Shown here piece after piece: positions 34,393 through 46,910 of a stretch of DNA of 64,000 nt. Below the pieces are notes generated by a model, which saw only the letters and a list, made by a program, of their open reading frames with translations, had not been told where the DNA came from and did no database searches. Numbering within the stretch: position 1 is the stretch's first letter; each line of letters starts with the position of its first letter. Source of the stretch: Carya illinoinensis. Its lineage: Eukaryota; Streptophyta; Magnoliopsida; Fagales; Juglandaceae. The DNA lies in the NCBI RefSeq assembly GCF_018687715.1, contig NC_056759.1, positions 6,774,501 through 6,838,500 on the forward strand, given 5' to 3'. Both the position numbers and the translations under genes were made by a program.

Positions 34393-36422
34393 ACTGAAAA
34401 TCCAAATGACGATAATCGGCCTGGTGCAATACCATATATGGCCAAGCAGATCAGTCCAGACTAGGAATTTTTTAGGTGTAAAATGTTGTACTGTATTCTA
34501 GTACTACTGCTAGTCAGTACGTATGAGTGCGTGTGTGTGTATATATATATATATATATATCTGAAGGTCACCACAAGCTATAGCATCGACAGCAGATCAT
34601 AAAGAATACACTCTTACGAACGAAAATGCATTAATACATGACTCATTTCAAATGCTGTAAATAACGTGGTAATTAAGATTATTCGATTCATCTAATTATG
34701 AGAAAGTTAAACACGCATGTCAAGTGCTGATTCAATCAAGTTGATGATGTCCCATCGTACAACCATCTGTGTCTTCTGGCTTAATGATGCACCGATATGC
34801 ATCGTTATTAAATAATATAAGGAACCACGATCGGGCAAGATCAGATCAAGAACATATTTATCTTTGTTGTTAAAAATACATGAGAAGCAATTAAAATAAT
34901 AACCGGCACTTTCATCCTCAATTTCAGCAGATCCTTTGTTGACCTAAAGTTGAATTTAATCTATACATTATAAGAAAGACATAAAAAAATATAAAGCTTT
35001 GTCACAATATTAATGTTAACGTTGTTATAATGATTTCATTCTAACTAATTTACATTACTTGGATCCAGCTTGGTTTCTTCAGCATGATTTTGTCGCTTTA
35101 CCAACAAATTAATGTCATTGATCAAATATTTATGCAAACTCTCATCTATTTGCGTGTCATGAATCCATCTATAGACTCCAATACTCAGAATATCGATCCT
35201 TCAGTTTAATTTGTCCATTAAGCTCAAACATGACTCTAAAAAACACTTGGTAATATAAGGATTACCTAATAAAACCCTCTATCTTAATCTTGACCTAAAT
35301 AACTGGTTCATGATCAATTCAAAACGTACAGATCTATTGACTGGAATATCGATAGAAGCATGATCTACCGATCGGTTTATCTTTCTTTTCTTATCCAAAC
35401 AAGTCATGAATAACTAAATGAAATAGAATAGAAGAAAAAGTAAATTACATCTGTTACGAGTTGTGTTTCAATCTCGCTTAAATGAGATTGCGCTAATTGT
35501 AAATGGGACGTCAGATAATACGTACAAAAATAGGAAACACTTCTGTAAGCTTCCTGATTATAATTCTTTCATATATTCCCAGATCCAGTAGCCAGTCTCA
35601 TCATAATACTATTTTCGTAAACGTTATTAGCTAATGAGCACGGCCTCTCTTTTCACTCCACCAAGGAGCGAGTCACATCGATCCATTCTTGTCTATCTAT
35701 TCATGAGGGCGCTAAATTTTAATTGTTTTGGAGATAAGTCGTCGGTATGTGTGTAAAAAGTAATTTCTGATATCTGCTTATATAAATAGTTAGTGAATTT
35801 GTGCAGGGAGCAGGGAGACCTAGGAGAAGGTGTTCAAGGGTTGGCTTTTTGGACTGCAGTGGCAGCTTGCTAATCACCAATGCATGACAACAAATCCGGG
35901 TCACCCATGCTCTAGCTTCTTTCCGTTTGTTCCAGAATTAATCGTGTAAAAGACATGTAAAGGCTAAAGATCATGGCTTTTTAAATTCTTTGCTTAACCT
36001 AACACGGAAGCTAAACGTCCCATTTGCATCCGGCAAGCAAACGGATAAACTGGAAAAAGTGACTTCGAGTGCAACGCCAACCAGAAAGCGTATTGAATAT
36101 CAACCCAGATTAGAAAAAAAAAAACACTACAAAGAAACTAAATAATAAACATTATAGCACGCACACATCCACATGCTACCACAGAGAACAAATGTACTAC
36201 TGTAATTTAAAATGGGCCATCGATAAGATCAAAATAACCAGGAAATCTGAATTGAAAATCGAACAAAATCAAGCAGCCCCCATATCATCATCATCCTCGA
36301 TTGTTTCTAATTCCTGTGACTTCTAGTTACTTCAGTGGTGGGTTTTACAAAGTAATACTTTAAAACTTAACGAGAACAACTCTAAAAAGAGTGACAGATT
36401 TGAGACTATCTTAAAGAGGTTT

Positions 36423-37809
36423 CTACGATCTGGGGGGAGGGAAGAATTGCGTACCAGCCATGAAAGCATTGAGCGAAGCTGGATATAGTGAAGGATCAAG
36501 CAACGTAGCAGATGGGTTACTAGTGGTTGCTGTCGTGGAGGTGGGGGCTCCCATAATGAGATTAAGATGTTGAGCTCCGCCTCCATCGCCGCCTGAGGAG
36601 CTCTCCCCGCCTGGGGTGTAACGATCGTCGCGGCCTTGATCGTAGAGAATTCCCTTGAAAACATGTCCTCCAATGTTTACAGCTGTTTGATACGCGTACT
36701 GCTCATCCGGATCTTCCATCGCGCTTACTCTTACACAGCGAAAGACCGCTGGAGAGTTCACCTCAGCTGGAAATTGTCCCAGTTCCAACCCTAGTCAACT
36801 CCAAGAAAGATCAGTCCAAACGAAGGAGAAAAAAGAATTCTAAAATATGAAGTAAGGAAGAAAGGGAAGTAGTTTAATGGAACTTTTCTTCAGTTTTACT
36901 AACAAACAGTGGTAAAAATGGAAATGGAAAAAACACTTTGAAAGAGAAAGATCAAAAGCAGGTGAGTGGGTGAGATTGACCATGGAGGTGGACTTTCTCA
37001 CACGCAAACGATATGGATTTGTTGGGTACGGGGTTCTGGGTATTTGTCCAGAGAAACTCGTCGAGATCACCGCAAAACGTTCTCTAGCATCTCACAGTTT
37101 TCTGAAAATTCTTTATAGGTCCTTTCCCCGGCAGATCTTTAGGCTAAAATTCCAATCGTGGGGTTTTCTTTCCCCCTTTTGTTTGTCCGTAAACTACAAC
37201 TTTACCTGACGTGGTGTTGGGTATACGGGTGCAAGCAAGAGGGGCCGCTCCTAATTGCTTGTCTCTCTGCTGCCTTTTGGGATTGTCTCCTCGAAGCTGT
37301 TGCTGTTGTTCTTGATGTTGATCTTGCTGTTGTTGGTCATGTGGCTGTATCTGTTGTTGTAAAGCTGCGAGCTGTTGTAGCCGCTCGCGCCTTTTAGCGG
37401 CAGGAACCCAAGTGCTCTTTACGTGGGTTTGGCACTGAAACCCTCGGCTTTTGCAACATGTCCTGCATCTGAGATGGGAACAGTCTTTCTTGGCTTGGTT
37501 TCCACAGTCTTGGCAATTCATGCCTCCTCCTAGTCCTCCGGCCTGACTTATCAACGTAAATCCGGATCTCGACGGCTCATGATTATCAGAGACGCTGCTG
37601 GGGTTTCTTCGACTAGGACCCACTCCAAACGAGTAGTAGTTGCTCAAGTTTTGCTGCTGCGAATAGTACTGTGGCCATAACTCAAACCCTTTGTTGCAGA
37701 TCTCCTCGTTTCTGTACAAAAACAGGTTCCGCTCTTGCTTATCTTCTTCTTCCTCCTCTTGTTTGTTTTGCTGGCCTTCTCGTCCACCTAGATAGAAAAA
37801 CCCAGCCAT
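36423..37809 (-). CDS. STY1: SHI/STY (SRS) family transcription factor, STY1-like, two exons, complete
   Basis: Plant-specific zinc-finger activators of the SHI/STYLISH family act in the nucleus, promote auxin biosynthesis genes and shape gynoecium, leaf and root development (family knowledge). Exon 1 is 37809-37206 and exon 2 is 36790-36423, joined by a 415-bp GT-AG intron; the product is 323 residues, a normal length. It opens [17 protein letters not shown], close to Arabidopsis STY1. The RING-like finger C-X2-C-X7-C-X4-C-X2-CC-X6-C is complete (Cys 99, 102, 110, 115, 118, 119, 126), followed by [17 protein letters not shown] Gln-rich stretch lies at residues 151-184. The family-specific IXGH domain is in exon 2 ([34 protein letters not shown], residues ~209-254), with [13 protein letters not shown] at the C-terminus. 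The upstream in-frame reading has no ATG before 37809. Orthology to STY1 rather than another family member is inferred. Confidence 0.93.
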
Positions 37810-37849
37810 TTTTTGCACCCAATACCCGAGACGACGACAACAGAAGACC

Positions 37850-38125
37850 TCAGTTCTGACCAAAAATCCATAGCAGAACGTTGTTGTCACCAAGTAATAA
37901 CCAAATCTTCGAAGACAGATCGTGATTTTCGGGAACTTGAGGGTTGGAATTGTAAACAACCTTGGTGTTGAGTTTAAAGAGACAGCGAGTCGGAGAGCGT
38001 TGGTTACAGTTTTGACCTGGTTTGTGTTTCAGACTACTCTGACTTAGAGAGCATGTGATTTTCGTTGTTGGGGTTTTGCAGCTTTTGTGGGCAAAGATAC
38101 GGAATTTTTTAAGGGTAAGAGACAT
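37850..38125 (-). other. Possible upstream ORF (91 codons) in the STY1-like leader
   Basis: An ATG at 38125 opens MSLTLKKFRIFAHKSCKTPT and ends at 37850, 40 bp before the STY1-like start. If the transcript begins upstream of 38125 this would be a long uORF. The transcription start is not known and the peptide resembles nothing I know. Confidence 0.3.
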
Positions 38126-38289
38126 GGGAAGAAAGAGGATTTCTTGGTTCACTCAGAGCTCCAATTCTCTTATTCTGTCGTCCGAAGCAATAATAATGGC
38201 ACGGAATTAGAGCTCTGCAACGCCGCCATGGCAACTGCACCCCACTCTGCTACTTAAACACTAACCTCATTCAATTTATGACAACCAAC

Positions 38290-38311
38290 TCTCTCTCTCT
38301 CTCTCTCTCTC
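38290..38311. repeat. (CT)n tract upstream of the STY1-like gene
   Basis: A CT run, read as GA on the gene's strand, about 480 bp upstream of the start codon. GA/CT tracts are common in plant promoters and leaders; a role here is inference only. Confidence 0.8.
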
Positions 38312-38799
38312 ATACAACTGAGTTTAGATTTTTGGCCGTGCGTTGGTGAGAGAGAGGAAAAAAAACTTTCACTGGACATTTCTCTACAGTTCTCTACAGT
38401 TTACTTCCATTTTCATCCGATATTCTAAAAAAGAAAAAAAAAATCATTGAATCTCAGTCGTTGTAGGAGTATCGGATGGTCACCATATATCCACGTGTCA
38501 AGGAGTCCGCTTTTCCTTATTCGTCCTGGTACCGGAAAACCCGCTAGTACTTTTTCTGCCCGTCCCCGCTATTTCCCATTTTTTAATGCACAAAAGCGAT
38601 CTACCACGAGAGCAAGCACTGATAACCTCACGGCAACTCCCCTACAAAGTGCCCGTGAAAGCTGTATAATACTCTGACACATGTCAACTATTTTTAAAAG
38701 TCGTGGTGGTGACCGGGATTACAACTCACGGTAGTGAGTCTAGTGACCCCCCTTCGATCATAAATGTTGAATTTTAAGACTAGCGATAAATGTATTTTA

Positions 38800-38965
38800 A
38801 AAGAAAAATGATTTTGCCAAACCTCACAATACATAATTTTGTATAATTTATTATTTTTATTTTTATGTTTAAATATATACATATTTAAATATGAAGATAG
38901 AATAATAAAAATAATAAATCATATGTTCATTAAATATAAGTATATAGTGTAAGACTTTTATGTAA
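38800..38965. mobile_element. AT-rich foldback (MITE-like) sequence
   Basis: Left ttgtataatttattattttt and, inverted from the right, aacatatgatttattatttt, centred near 38885 on a tttaaatatatacatattta palindrome. The arms are imperfect. No ORF. Confidence 0.5.
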
Positions 38966-40879
38966 AATTAAATATATTTACAACTCGCTCTATACAAATT
39001 TAAAATCTAAATCCTTTCTCATAAGTCAAATCTTATATGTGGAGTGTCAAGTTCACATATAGACTCATACTCTTAAAAAATAGTTAATGTTACAATTAGT
39101 GTGCCTTAAAATTTCTAATAAAGGACAATAATTTCTACTTGCATGGCTCAAGTCTTGTATTTTTTAATACATATGAGTCCATATTTCAAAAAATTAGTCA
39201 ATTTTATCATTTGGCCCCCGAGATTCATTACTAATTAAAGAAAAACAAATTTCTCAATTCTAAATAAGCTAATATCCTATTCATGCTTTACTATATGCAA
39301 TTCGAGATATTTTATTGAGAACAATTTTATTTATAAGTTAGTGTGGATAATATAATTAATAAAATATTAAAATAACATAATTTAATTTAAAAGTGATATA
39401 AATAGTATATTTACATACCGACTTAAGAAAAATAATAACTCGTTCAATAAATACATTTAACAAGAATTTACAAATAAGATTCTCAATCATTAACTTTGTT
39501 TAAAAATAATATGATAAAATACTACATAATGCATTATACACGTAATTTATGTTTAAAATTCTAACAAAGATATTTTAGAAACTTTGACTTGAAAGTCTAA
39601 CCAAGTTTTAAACCAAATCATGAGGGGTTTTTTTTTTTTTTTTTTTTTTTCGGGAGGGTTTAAGTGTCTCTTGCTCGTGTGTTTTTTCCTCGTAAGTCTA
39701 CACCAAATTCTTCGTGTGATCATTTCGTCATTGACATTTGTGGCTAAAATAGTGTTTTTTTATATTCATTTCTTTCTTTCAAATGATTAATAAGATTGTG
39801 AGAAAAAAGAGACAAAAAAGGAAAGAAAGAAAGAAATGTGGGATTATTCATTTAGAGGTCAAACGCCAACTGCGAGATGTCATGTCTTGGCCTGACAGAA
39901 GTGCCAGCCATTCTCCAACCCGTGCATGTTATTCGGCTTTTTGCGTTGGTGTTTAGAGATTATTGACCAATTATTTCAAACGTTTTCCTAATGAATTTTT
40001 GACTCTCACCGTCCTCAAAAGTAACACGTTAGTGACGTTACATTAATTAAATAAATGTAACCAAATAACTATCTATAAGGTCCAAGTGGTTGCAATCCGT
40101 TTTCAAATCACATATATTAAAATAATTATTATAGTCATAGAGAGATTAAAATAAATCTACAAATTAATAAGGTGAATAATCTGTTTTCAAATAAAATTTT
40201 ATTCCTTTCTTGCCTCTACTTTTATGAAAAAATTACTTTTTCTATCCTCACTTTTCCACGCAAACATTTTGGTGGTCAAAATAATTCACTACATCATACT
40301 CATATGCGCGAGACCAAAATCAAACAGACACAGATTGCGTTTGAATTTGTACAGTTTAGCAAATAAATGATACCCACTATATGAAAGTAAGGCAAATCTA
40401 AACACAATCTATTCAAATTTCTACAAATCCACTAAATAAATCACACTCATGTATACGAGAGGAAACAAATCTAAAAACAAAATGTAATCCATGTAAATCT
40501 AATCAAGAGAAAAGAAAAATCCTCAAATCAAGCAAAAAAATGATAACCATATAGACAAAAGCAAGATAGATCCAAACACAATCCCTTCAAATTTTTACAA
40601 ATTCACTAAATAAATCACACTCGTACATGAGAGGAAACAAATCCAAAAACAAAATTTAATCCGTGTAGATTTAAACAAGAGAAAATCCTCAGATCAATAC
40701 AGAAATGGAAGAGACAAGCAGCGCGGCAGCTGGTGGTGAAAGACAACTGACAATTGTGGGAGGCAACCAAAATGAGAGAAATAGAGAGAGCGAAAAGGTT
40801 TTTGGGTGTCTCAATTGAGTGTCACGGTAGAAAAGGGGAATTGGTGACTGAGCTAGCTAGGTTTCTTAGGCATACATGG

Positions 40880-40880
<1 letters not shown>

Positions 40881-40944
<64 letters not shown>
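40881..40944. repeat. (GA)n microsatellite, about 64 bp
   Basis: Uninterrupted AG dinucleotides; in one frame it gives a run of Arg-Glu that is not a real protein. Confidence 0.95.
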
Positions 40945-40945
<1 letters not shown>

Positions 40946-41134
40946 ATCAAACCACCAGATTTGCCTAAATGTACAACGACAACGATTAAAACTACTCAAA
41001 TATATTATGAGACCCATTATGCACATAGGATATTTACCAAAAGAGATTCACTTTAATCGTTTCTCCAACCAAATCGTGAGGATATTCACACACAGAGGAG
41101 GTGGCAATGAGATCTTGTGGTGACTAACGGTGGG

Positions 41135-41163
41135 GAGAAGAAGAAGAAGAAGAAGAAGAAGAA
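41135..41163. repeat. (GAA)n trinucleotide repeat
   Basis: About nine GAA/AAG units next to unique sequence. Confidence 0.9.
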
Positions 41164-42079
41164 ATAAAATAAATATTTAAGATTTGATGACATCGTATGA
41201 AATGAGAGGGAGTAGAGTTTTGTACAAACGGTGTCGTTTCGGGAGCAAGAGGGTTGGGCTTTGCAAGGGGAGTACTTGGGCTTCTGAAGTTAAAATTTTG
41301 ACTTCCTATGTGGAAAAAAACATTACTTTAAAAATTGGCCATTGTAAAAAAATTATCATAAAAAATACTAGGCCTTATCAAATTTGTATGAAAAATACTA
41401 AACCCTTAAAAAAAAGAAACATTAATCTTGGGTGACATGTTATTTTCTTTCCTTTTATATTTTGTGATTATTGAATTTATTTGTTACATTTTAGTATTGG
41501 ACATTATATTGCTTTTGACTATCTTACATGTGATTAATTACAAATTTATAAATAAAAAGTGTTTCTGTTTTATTTATTTAACTAATGGATTGTACAACAA
41601 TTATTCTTCTTGAACATACAGACAAGGTAAAATATATATTCATAAATCTATTAAAATATTCGATACATTACATTTTTATATGTTTTAATTATTACAGGAG
41701 CTTCTACCATATTTACAAAATATTTCAAGTTATGTTTCAAATAAAGAATGGATCATCTATGTAGGTACAAAAATAAATTAACTTGGACAAATACGTCAAA
41801 ACAAGTTGAACATCCTTTCTATCAATCCTGTAATTGAACCAACATTATAAGCGTTCCAAATCTCTTGTTCTAAAAGTCTCAATGTTATAATTATATGTTT
41901 GAACATACCACTGAGTTGTATATAAAGTCAATATTTTTTTCACTTTTTATTATGTTTGGTATAACTTTTACAAATTTATGATATATTTGAAATCTATTTG
42001 AATTTTTTTTATTTACTTTCTTATTTATTATTTTTTTCAATTGAGTATACGTAGTACACGTTGTGTCCTTCCTAATTAT

Positions 42080-42265
42080 ATATAGGACGGTGCTACAGGC
42101 ACTATTAGTGGCTCCTGCTGGGAGTTACCGTTAGGTAAAAACAAAATTTTTTTTAAAAATTATTTTTTAATACTTTTAAATATTTTAAAAAAATATAAAA
42201 AAATTATAATAATATTAATTTTTTTAATCATTAAGAAAAAAAAATTAAAAAAAAAATAGGCCAGT
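42080..42265. repeat. AT-rich dispersed repeat, one of at least four copies in the window
   Basis: A core of ttttaaatattttaaaaaaa, a few dozen A/T bases and tttttaatcattaagaaaaa sits between short non-AT flanks (ggtgctacaggcactattag... and ggccagtggtggcc). Related cores lie at 15345-15545, 44690-44800 and 44940-45070. It could be a short non-autonomous element family. Confidence 0.5.
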
Positions 42266-43377
42266 GGTGGCCTCCTTATATATATATATATAATGCACAA
42301 GAATCCCTTTTTTTCTTATTTTTTTTGAAAGAAAAAAAAAACGCGTGAAGAGACCAAAATTAGTGGCCACTAATTATTGGGCTCCAATAATATAATATAA
42401 GAGGGGTACGGTGTTCCGGCGGACATAGCCCCAGCCGTACACTCACACATCTTGACAAATTTTGGTTCGGCGTGCGTGTCCAATATTACAGAGGAAGCTC
42501 CTGATCCCTTAAATAACAATAATACTGCTACTAATAAATTAGTGCAAACAACCACAGTCAGCACAGTATTAGGGGCCCGAGGCAATATATATATTTTATA
42601 TAATGTCAGAACCAACCTATAAACATGAATTTATCATCCCCCCACCCCATAAAAAAAGCAAATTTACAAATTATTATATTGTCAATATCACACTTGCTAT
42701 GTATATAAATACGAATTATGATGGACCAATTCTGCAAACTCGCGAATAATATATCTCCTTTTGACGTTGAAAAGGACTTCCTCGTACTTTTTGATGTTTA
42801 TTTCCTTGTATTCTCGAGTTGATTCAGAATATATACAGATATAGCAAGGAACCACCATAACTTGTAAAACAAAATCTGTCACGCTATCCCGGCCGGCCTA
42901 GATTTATATATAAATTTGGATTTGTTTTTTCGAGTTTAATTAAGTAGGCGAAAAGCATGTGGTCCAGTACCTAAAACCTACATTTGTAAGTGAAAATATA
43001 GACAAAGAAAGAAGAAAAAGAAGAAAATGTCATGATCTAGGACGACGATCGAGTAGAAGGTTGGGTGGTGTCTGACATGACACCAATTAATTAGCCAAAA
43101 TCACCTCTGTGGATGACAAAGAAAGACCCTGCCCCTTCTCCGGCTAGCACATGCCCAAACCGGCATGCCTCCTAAACACGACATCATAATCTCCATTCAA
43201 GGACAATTTTTAACGAGTAATGTATTTTCTAAGTGTCGTGCATTTTGTTTATCAAAAAAATAAAAAAAAGTGTTGTGCATTTTAAAAAGCGTTTGCATAA
43301 CTGATTGTATTAAATACTACTCATTTTTAGTTATCTAAAGAAGAAAATATATGCTATAAAAAGAAATGATTTAATTA

Positions 43378-43545
43378 TAGAGAAATGTTACAAAAGTAAA
43401 TTCACAAACTGACATAGATTAATGTGGTACGTTAGATTATAAATTAACTTTTTATTATAAAATTGATTTAATGTATCATATAAAATCATATCAATTTGTG
43501 AATTTATTTTTATGTGATATCTTTCTTATTGTAGCACTTATATAC
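43378..43545. mobile_element. MITE, foldback, gagaaatgttaca type
   Basis: Left gagaaatgttacaaaagtaa then attcacaaactgacatag. Inverted from the right, aagtgctacaataagaaaga then attcacaaattgatatg. The whole 168 bp can fold on itself. It resembles a MITE family I recall from walnut relatives. Confidence 0.7.
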
Positions 43546-43834
43546 TATAAATGCTATTCTTCATTTGATACTTTATTATCTTCGGTCATATATTAATGAG
43601 CACATTTCAAATAGTTGTTTCTATCGAGTACTTAAAATAAAAACCACTTATATTTACTATAGTAAGCTTAATTGAGGATGATAAAATATAAGATAAAAAA
43701 TAATATTATTTAACATATGTATAAACTCTATAACAAGCCAGTATGTAGATCATGCCATTCACAATGTTGAGTTGGGATGATTTGTTTTGTAAGAAAAATT
43801 TAAAAATCATATATTTTACAATTAAAACTTGTAA

Positions 43835-43887
43835 AATACATATATATATATATGTATACATACATATATACATATATGTATGTATAC

Positions 43888-43919
<32 letters not shown>

Positions 43920-43930
43920 ATGTGTGTGGG
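43835..43930. repeat. TA/TATG/TG microsatellite
   Basis: Mixed TA, TACA and TGTG runs. ORFs reading Tyr-Ile repeats across it are artefacts. Confidence 0.9.
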
Positions 43931-46149
43931 GAAATTGGAAGATGATTTGCATGTTTTTGTGACGTTTCAGGTTAGGTCCCCCCACTCCCCGCGGCCCCCC
44001 ATTCGAAACAATAGGTTTGCTTACCCAAATCGAGTAATATTTTGAGTATGGTGGGCCTAACTTATATAGAACTGGGTTCATAGGGGCCTCCCTAATTGGA
44101 TCCGCTTTTAAATGGTCAAAATTCAACTGTGCTCTTTGCTGGATCCAACCTCCCCAACTTACTGGATTGTATCCAAAGTGCGGGAAGAACCCTTTCAATT
44201 AGTTGACTTCATCATGAGTAGTTAAAAAAGGGATCTACATATTGTTTTTGTCAATCTAATCAATTACAATCATCACTTGGTTTGCTAACTAATGACCAAC
44301 TGAGAGTAGAATATGGAGACATGATGAGTAGTTTAATGTTGTATCTCATGAACAGTTATTGTCGTTTTTGAAAATCAGCTAAATGATCAATCTTTATCTT
44401 GATCTAATAGAGATTCTTCTATAATCAAAACTAGGTTCGGGTTAGATGATCCAATTTGTAGTTTGTATAGAGATATATTACAGCATACAAGTCTTACAAC
44501 ATTTAATGTTATTCGTATAAGATTTTCATGCAGCGTATATTTCACACGAATGAGTATAAATATTCTTAAATATCTGTTCATGCCCTTATAAAGGAAAGCA
44601 TAACAAGTAATAGAAAATTAAAATGTAGCGAATAAAAAGATCATATATATATATAGGTGGCTGTAGTCCCGATTTGGGTCTCGATTATTGTAATTCATCT
44701 TGTTTTTTCATACATTTTTTAAATACCGTTAAATATTTAAAAGAAAAAAAAATACAATATCATTAAATAAAAAACTTTCTTAATTACTAAATAATAAAAA
44801 TAAAGAGGCATCGGTAGAATTTCTCGAGATGATTAAATAAAAAAAACAAAGAGGCATAAGTATAATTTCTTGGTACATAAAGGATTATTCATATGAGTGG
44901 TACTAGTGTGCCGCCCAGTTTTGACCGCTAGGCATATTCATTAGTATAAATTTTACATTTTATTTTATTTTTCATATTTTTTAAACATTTTTAAATATTT
45001 TTACAAAATGAAAAAATATTTCTATACTAGAAATCATTTTTATAACCATTAAAAAAAAAAAGAAAAAAAAACATAAACAATTAAAATGACTACACAAACT
45101 GATAGACATTAACAATTTCCTACTCACACACAAATATATATATAAATATATATAGTTGGCTCGTGGCTCAAAAAATCATAAAGCATGTGATCATGATATC
45201 GAACTTGGGCATAGTTTTGTGGTTGATTTTACTGCCTCTCTAATAACAAATTGTGTTAGATATGATGCTCTCAAAGGTAATGATAAGGAGTGATGCACGT
45301 AGACTGGGATTAGGAGTGATGCAATTATTTGTTCCAATATTTTTATTCCATCACAAAAGAGATTGATATAATGTAACCCATATTTAATGTAACTGCTATC
45401 TTAAATATTGTATGTTACATTGAATATTATAAGATTCGTTTGACATTGTGTCTAATAAAGCTCTATACAATAGAAGATTATTTATATAAACCTAAGGTGT
45501 GTATGTTTCGAACATGATTTTTTTTTAAAAATAGGACTCACTTGAAAGATTCTACTCATGATCATACTTACACCAAACACCATTTATAATTTTTTAATTT
45601 TTTTTCTCTACGAGAATTCAATTAGTTTAGGAATAATAAAATAAAAAATAAAAAATAAAAAATAGTATAGTGTGTAGTATATGGAGATAATGAATAGTAA
45701 AATTCTAAAAAGATTATGATGGATTCTATTTTGTTCAAAGAGACTGACAGAAACTTACATGTCTTAACCTTATGTATAATTGTTAGAATATTACAATACT
45801 TATGATATAATATATTCATAATATTTTAGCATATGTATGGCAATATTACTTATTTTCTAATGTTATAATATTATTACAATACTTATTATAGAGTATATTC
45901 AAAATATTCTATCATATATATATAGTAGTATGACTTATTTTTTACCATATTTAATTTATTGTGTAAATTAATAAGGTTTATTATATTTATATTATTTTTT
46001 TAGCGTCATTCACTTGCAAATAGGGATAAATGTTATGTACTCAATAACAAGTTGAGAATAGCAAAGATGCATCACTCAAAAGTCTCTCTCACTTGTTCCT
46101 TCTTCTTCCTCATTTTCTATTTTATTATATTTTTTAACAATAATATTAC
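43931..46149. other. AT-rich intergenic DNA, no gene seen
   Basis: It includes two copies of the AT-rich dispersed repeat (44690-44800, 44940-45070) and T/A runs. The 3' LTR expected for the outer Gypsy element was not found here, so that element appears truncated near 46150. Confidence 0.5.
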
Positions 46150-46399
46150 TATTATATTATTAGTTCCATACTTGAAGGAATTTATTTTTCACTTTTCTTA
46201 GGCAACTCCTCAAATTTTGATTGTCATGCTTGTGTTTCATAATCATGAGTTTTATAAAAAACAGCACAAATATCAACAATATCAGATAAATCACTAATAG
46301 TATCAAACTCAAAATTAACAAGAAAATATTTAAGGGATCAAAATCATGAGTTGTATGAACTCCCTTGTCTATGAGTGCATCAATCATGTATATTTGGTA

Positions 46400-46910
46400 G
46401 AACTTATCATCTATTGGATGTTTCTCAATATGGAAAATGTTGACCTCCCCATAGTCATGTTTCCAAAAGAAAGTTTCATCAATTCATTCATGCAATTTAT
46501 AAGTGCATTAGCCGTAGCAAGGAAATGTTTACCTAATATGAGAGGAACCTTTGAATTAAACTCAACAACTAATTGAGTGTCTAAAATTAAGAAATCAATA
46601 GAATAATACAACTTATCAATTTAGATCAAAACATCCTCAACTATCCATCTCGGTTTCTTAACTAAACGATCAGCCAACTGAAGCATAACAGAAATAGGCT
46701 TAATTTCACCTAAACCAAGTAGCAAATAAATTGAATGAGGTATCAAATTAACACTAGCTCTTAAATCTATCAAGACTTGCCCAAACACATGATTCCCAAT
46801 ACTACATGTAATCTTTGGAAAACCAGGATCTTTGTACTTAGGAGGAATTCGCTGCTCAATTAAAGCACTAACTTGCTCTATCAGAAATGTTGTTTTCTTA
46901 ACATGGTGCT
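46400..46910 (-). pseudogene. Athila-type protease fragment of the outer Gypsy element
   Basis: The minus strand shows PLILGKHFLATANALINC and MKLSFGNMT, the end of the Athila retropepsin domain (usual ILGRPFLATANALI). The preceding catalytic part is decayed, and stop codons occur. Confidence 0.75.

Larger units (their letters stand above)
31116..36422. other. Gene-free AT-rich intergenic region downstream of the STY1-like gene
   Basis: Only short ORFs without family features occur. The region holds a MITE (33388-33567), a long GA tract (34335-34392), TA runs near 33893-33912 and 34538-34561, and patches of ordinary complexity (31850-32300, 35570-35920). No tRNA, rRNA or known microRNA precursor was recognised. 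The right end, next to 36423, should include the 3' UTR of the minus-strand gene. Confidence 0.5.
38966..43377. other. Gene-free AT-rich intergenic region
   Basis: It contains a T run at about 39628-39651, a long GA tract and a GAA tract (listed separately), and an AT-rich dispersed-repeat copy at 42080-42260. At 40370-40680 a passage appears twice (aatctaaacacaatct... and atccaaacacaatccc..., each followed by aaattcactaaataaatcacactcgt-like sequence). ORFs across the GA tract (40754-41056) are repeat artefacts. No gene recognised. Confidence 0.5.

Noticed and set aside
35719..35920. Segment of ordinary complexity that looked like a gene or microRNA precursor fragment
   Set aside because: No matching arm for a hairpin and no recognisable protein motif in any frame.
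37810..37959. N-terminal extension of the STY1-like protein
   Set aside because: It opens with TTG, not ATG, and the family begins MAGFF/MAGLF, found at 37809.
40754..41056. ORF with long Arg-Glu run
   Set aside because: Produced by the (GA)n tract; no family features.
43752..44198. ORFs with Tyr-Ile repeats on both strands
   Set aside because: Artefacts of the TA/TATG microsatellite.
46160..46387. Possible small membrane protein on the minus strand
   Set aside because: Hydrophobic run from AT-rich decayed Gypsy sequence at the truncated end; no start context or family.
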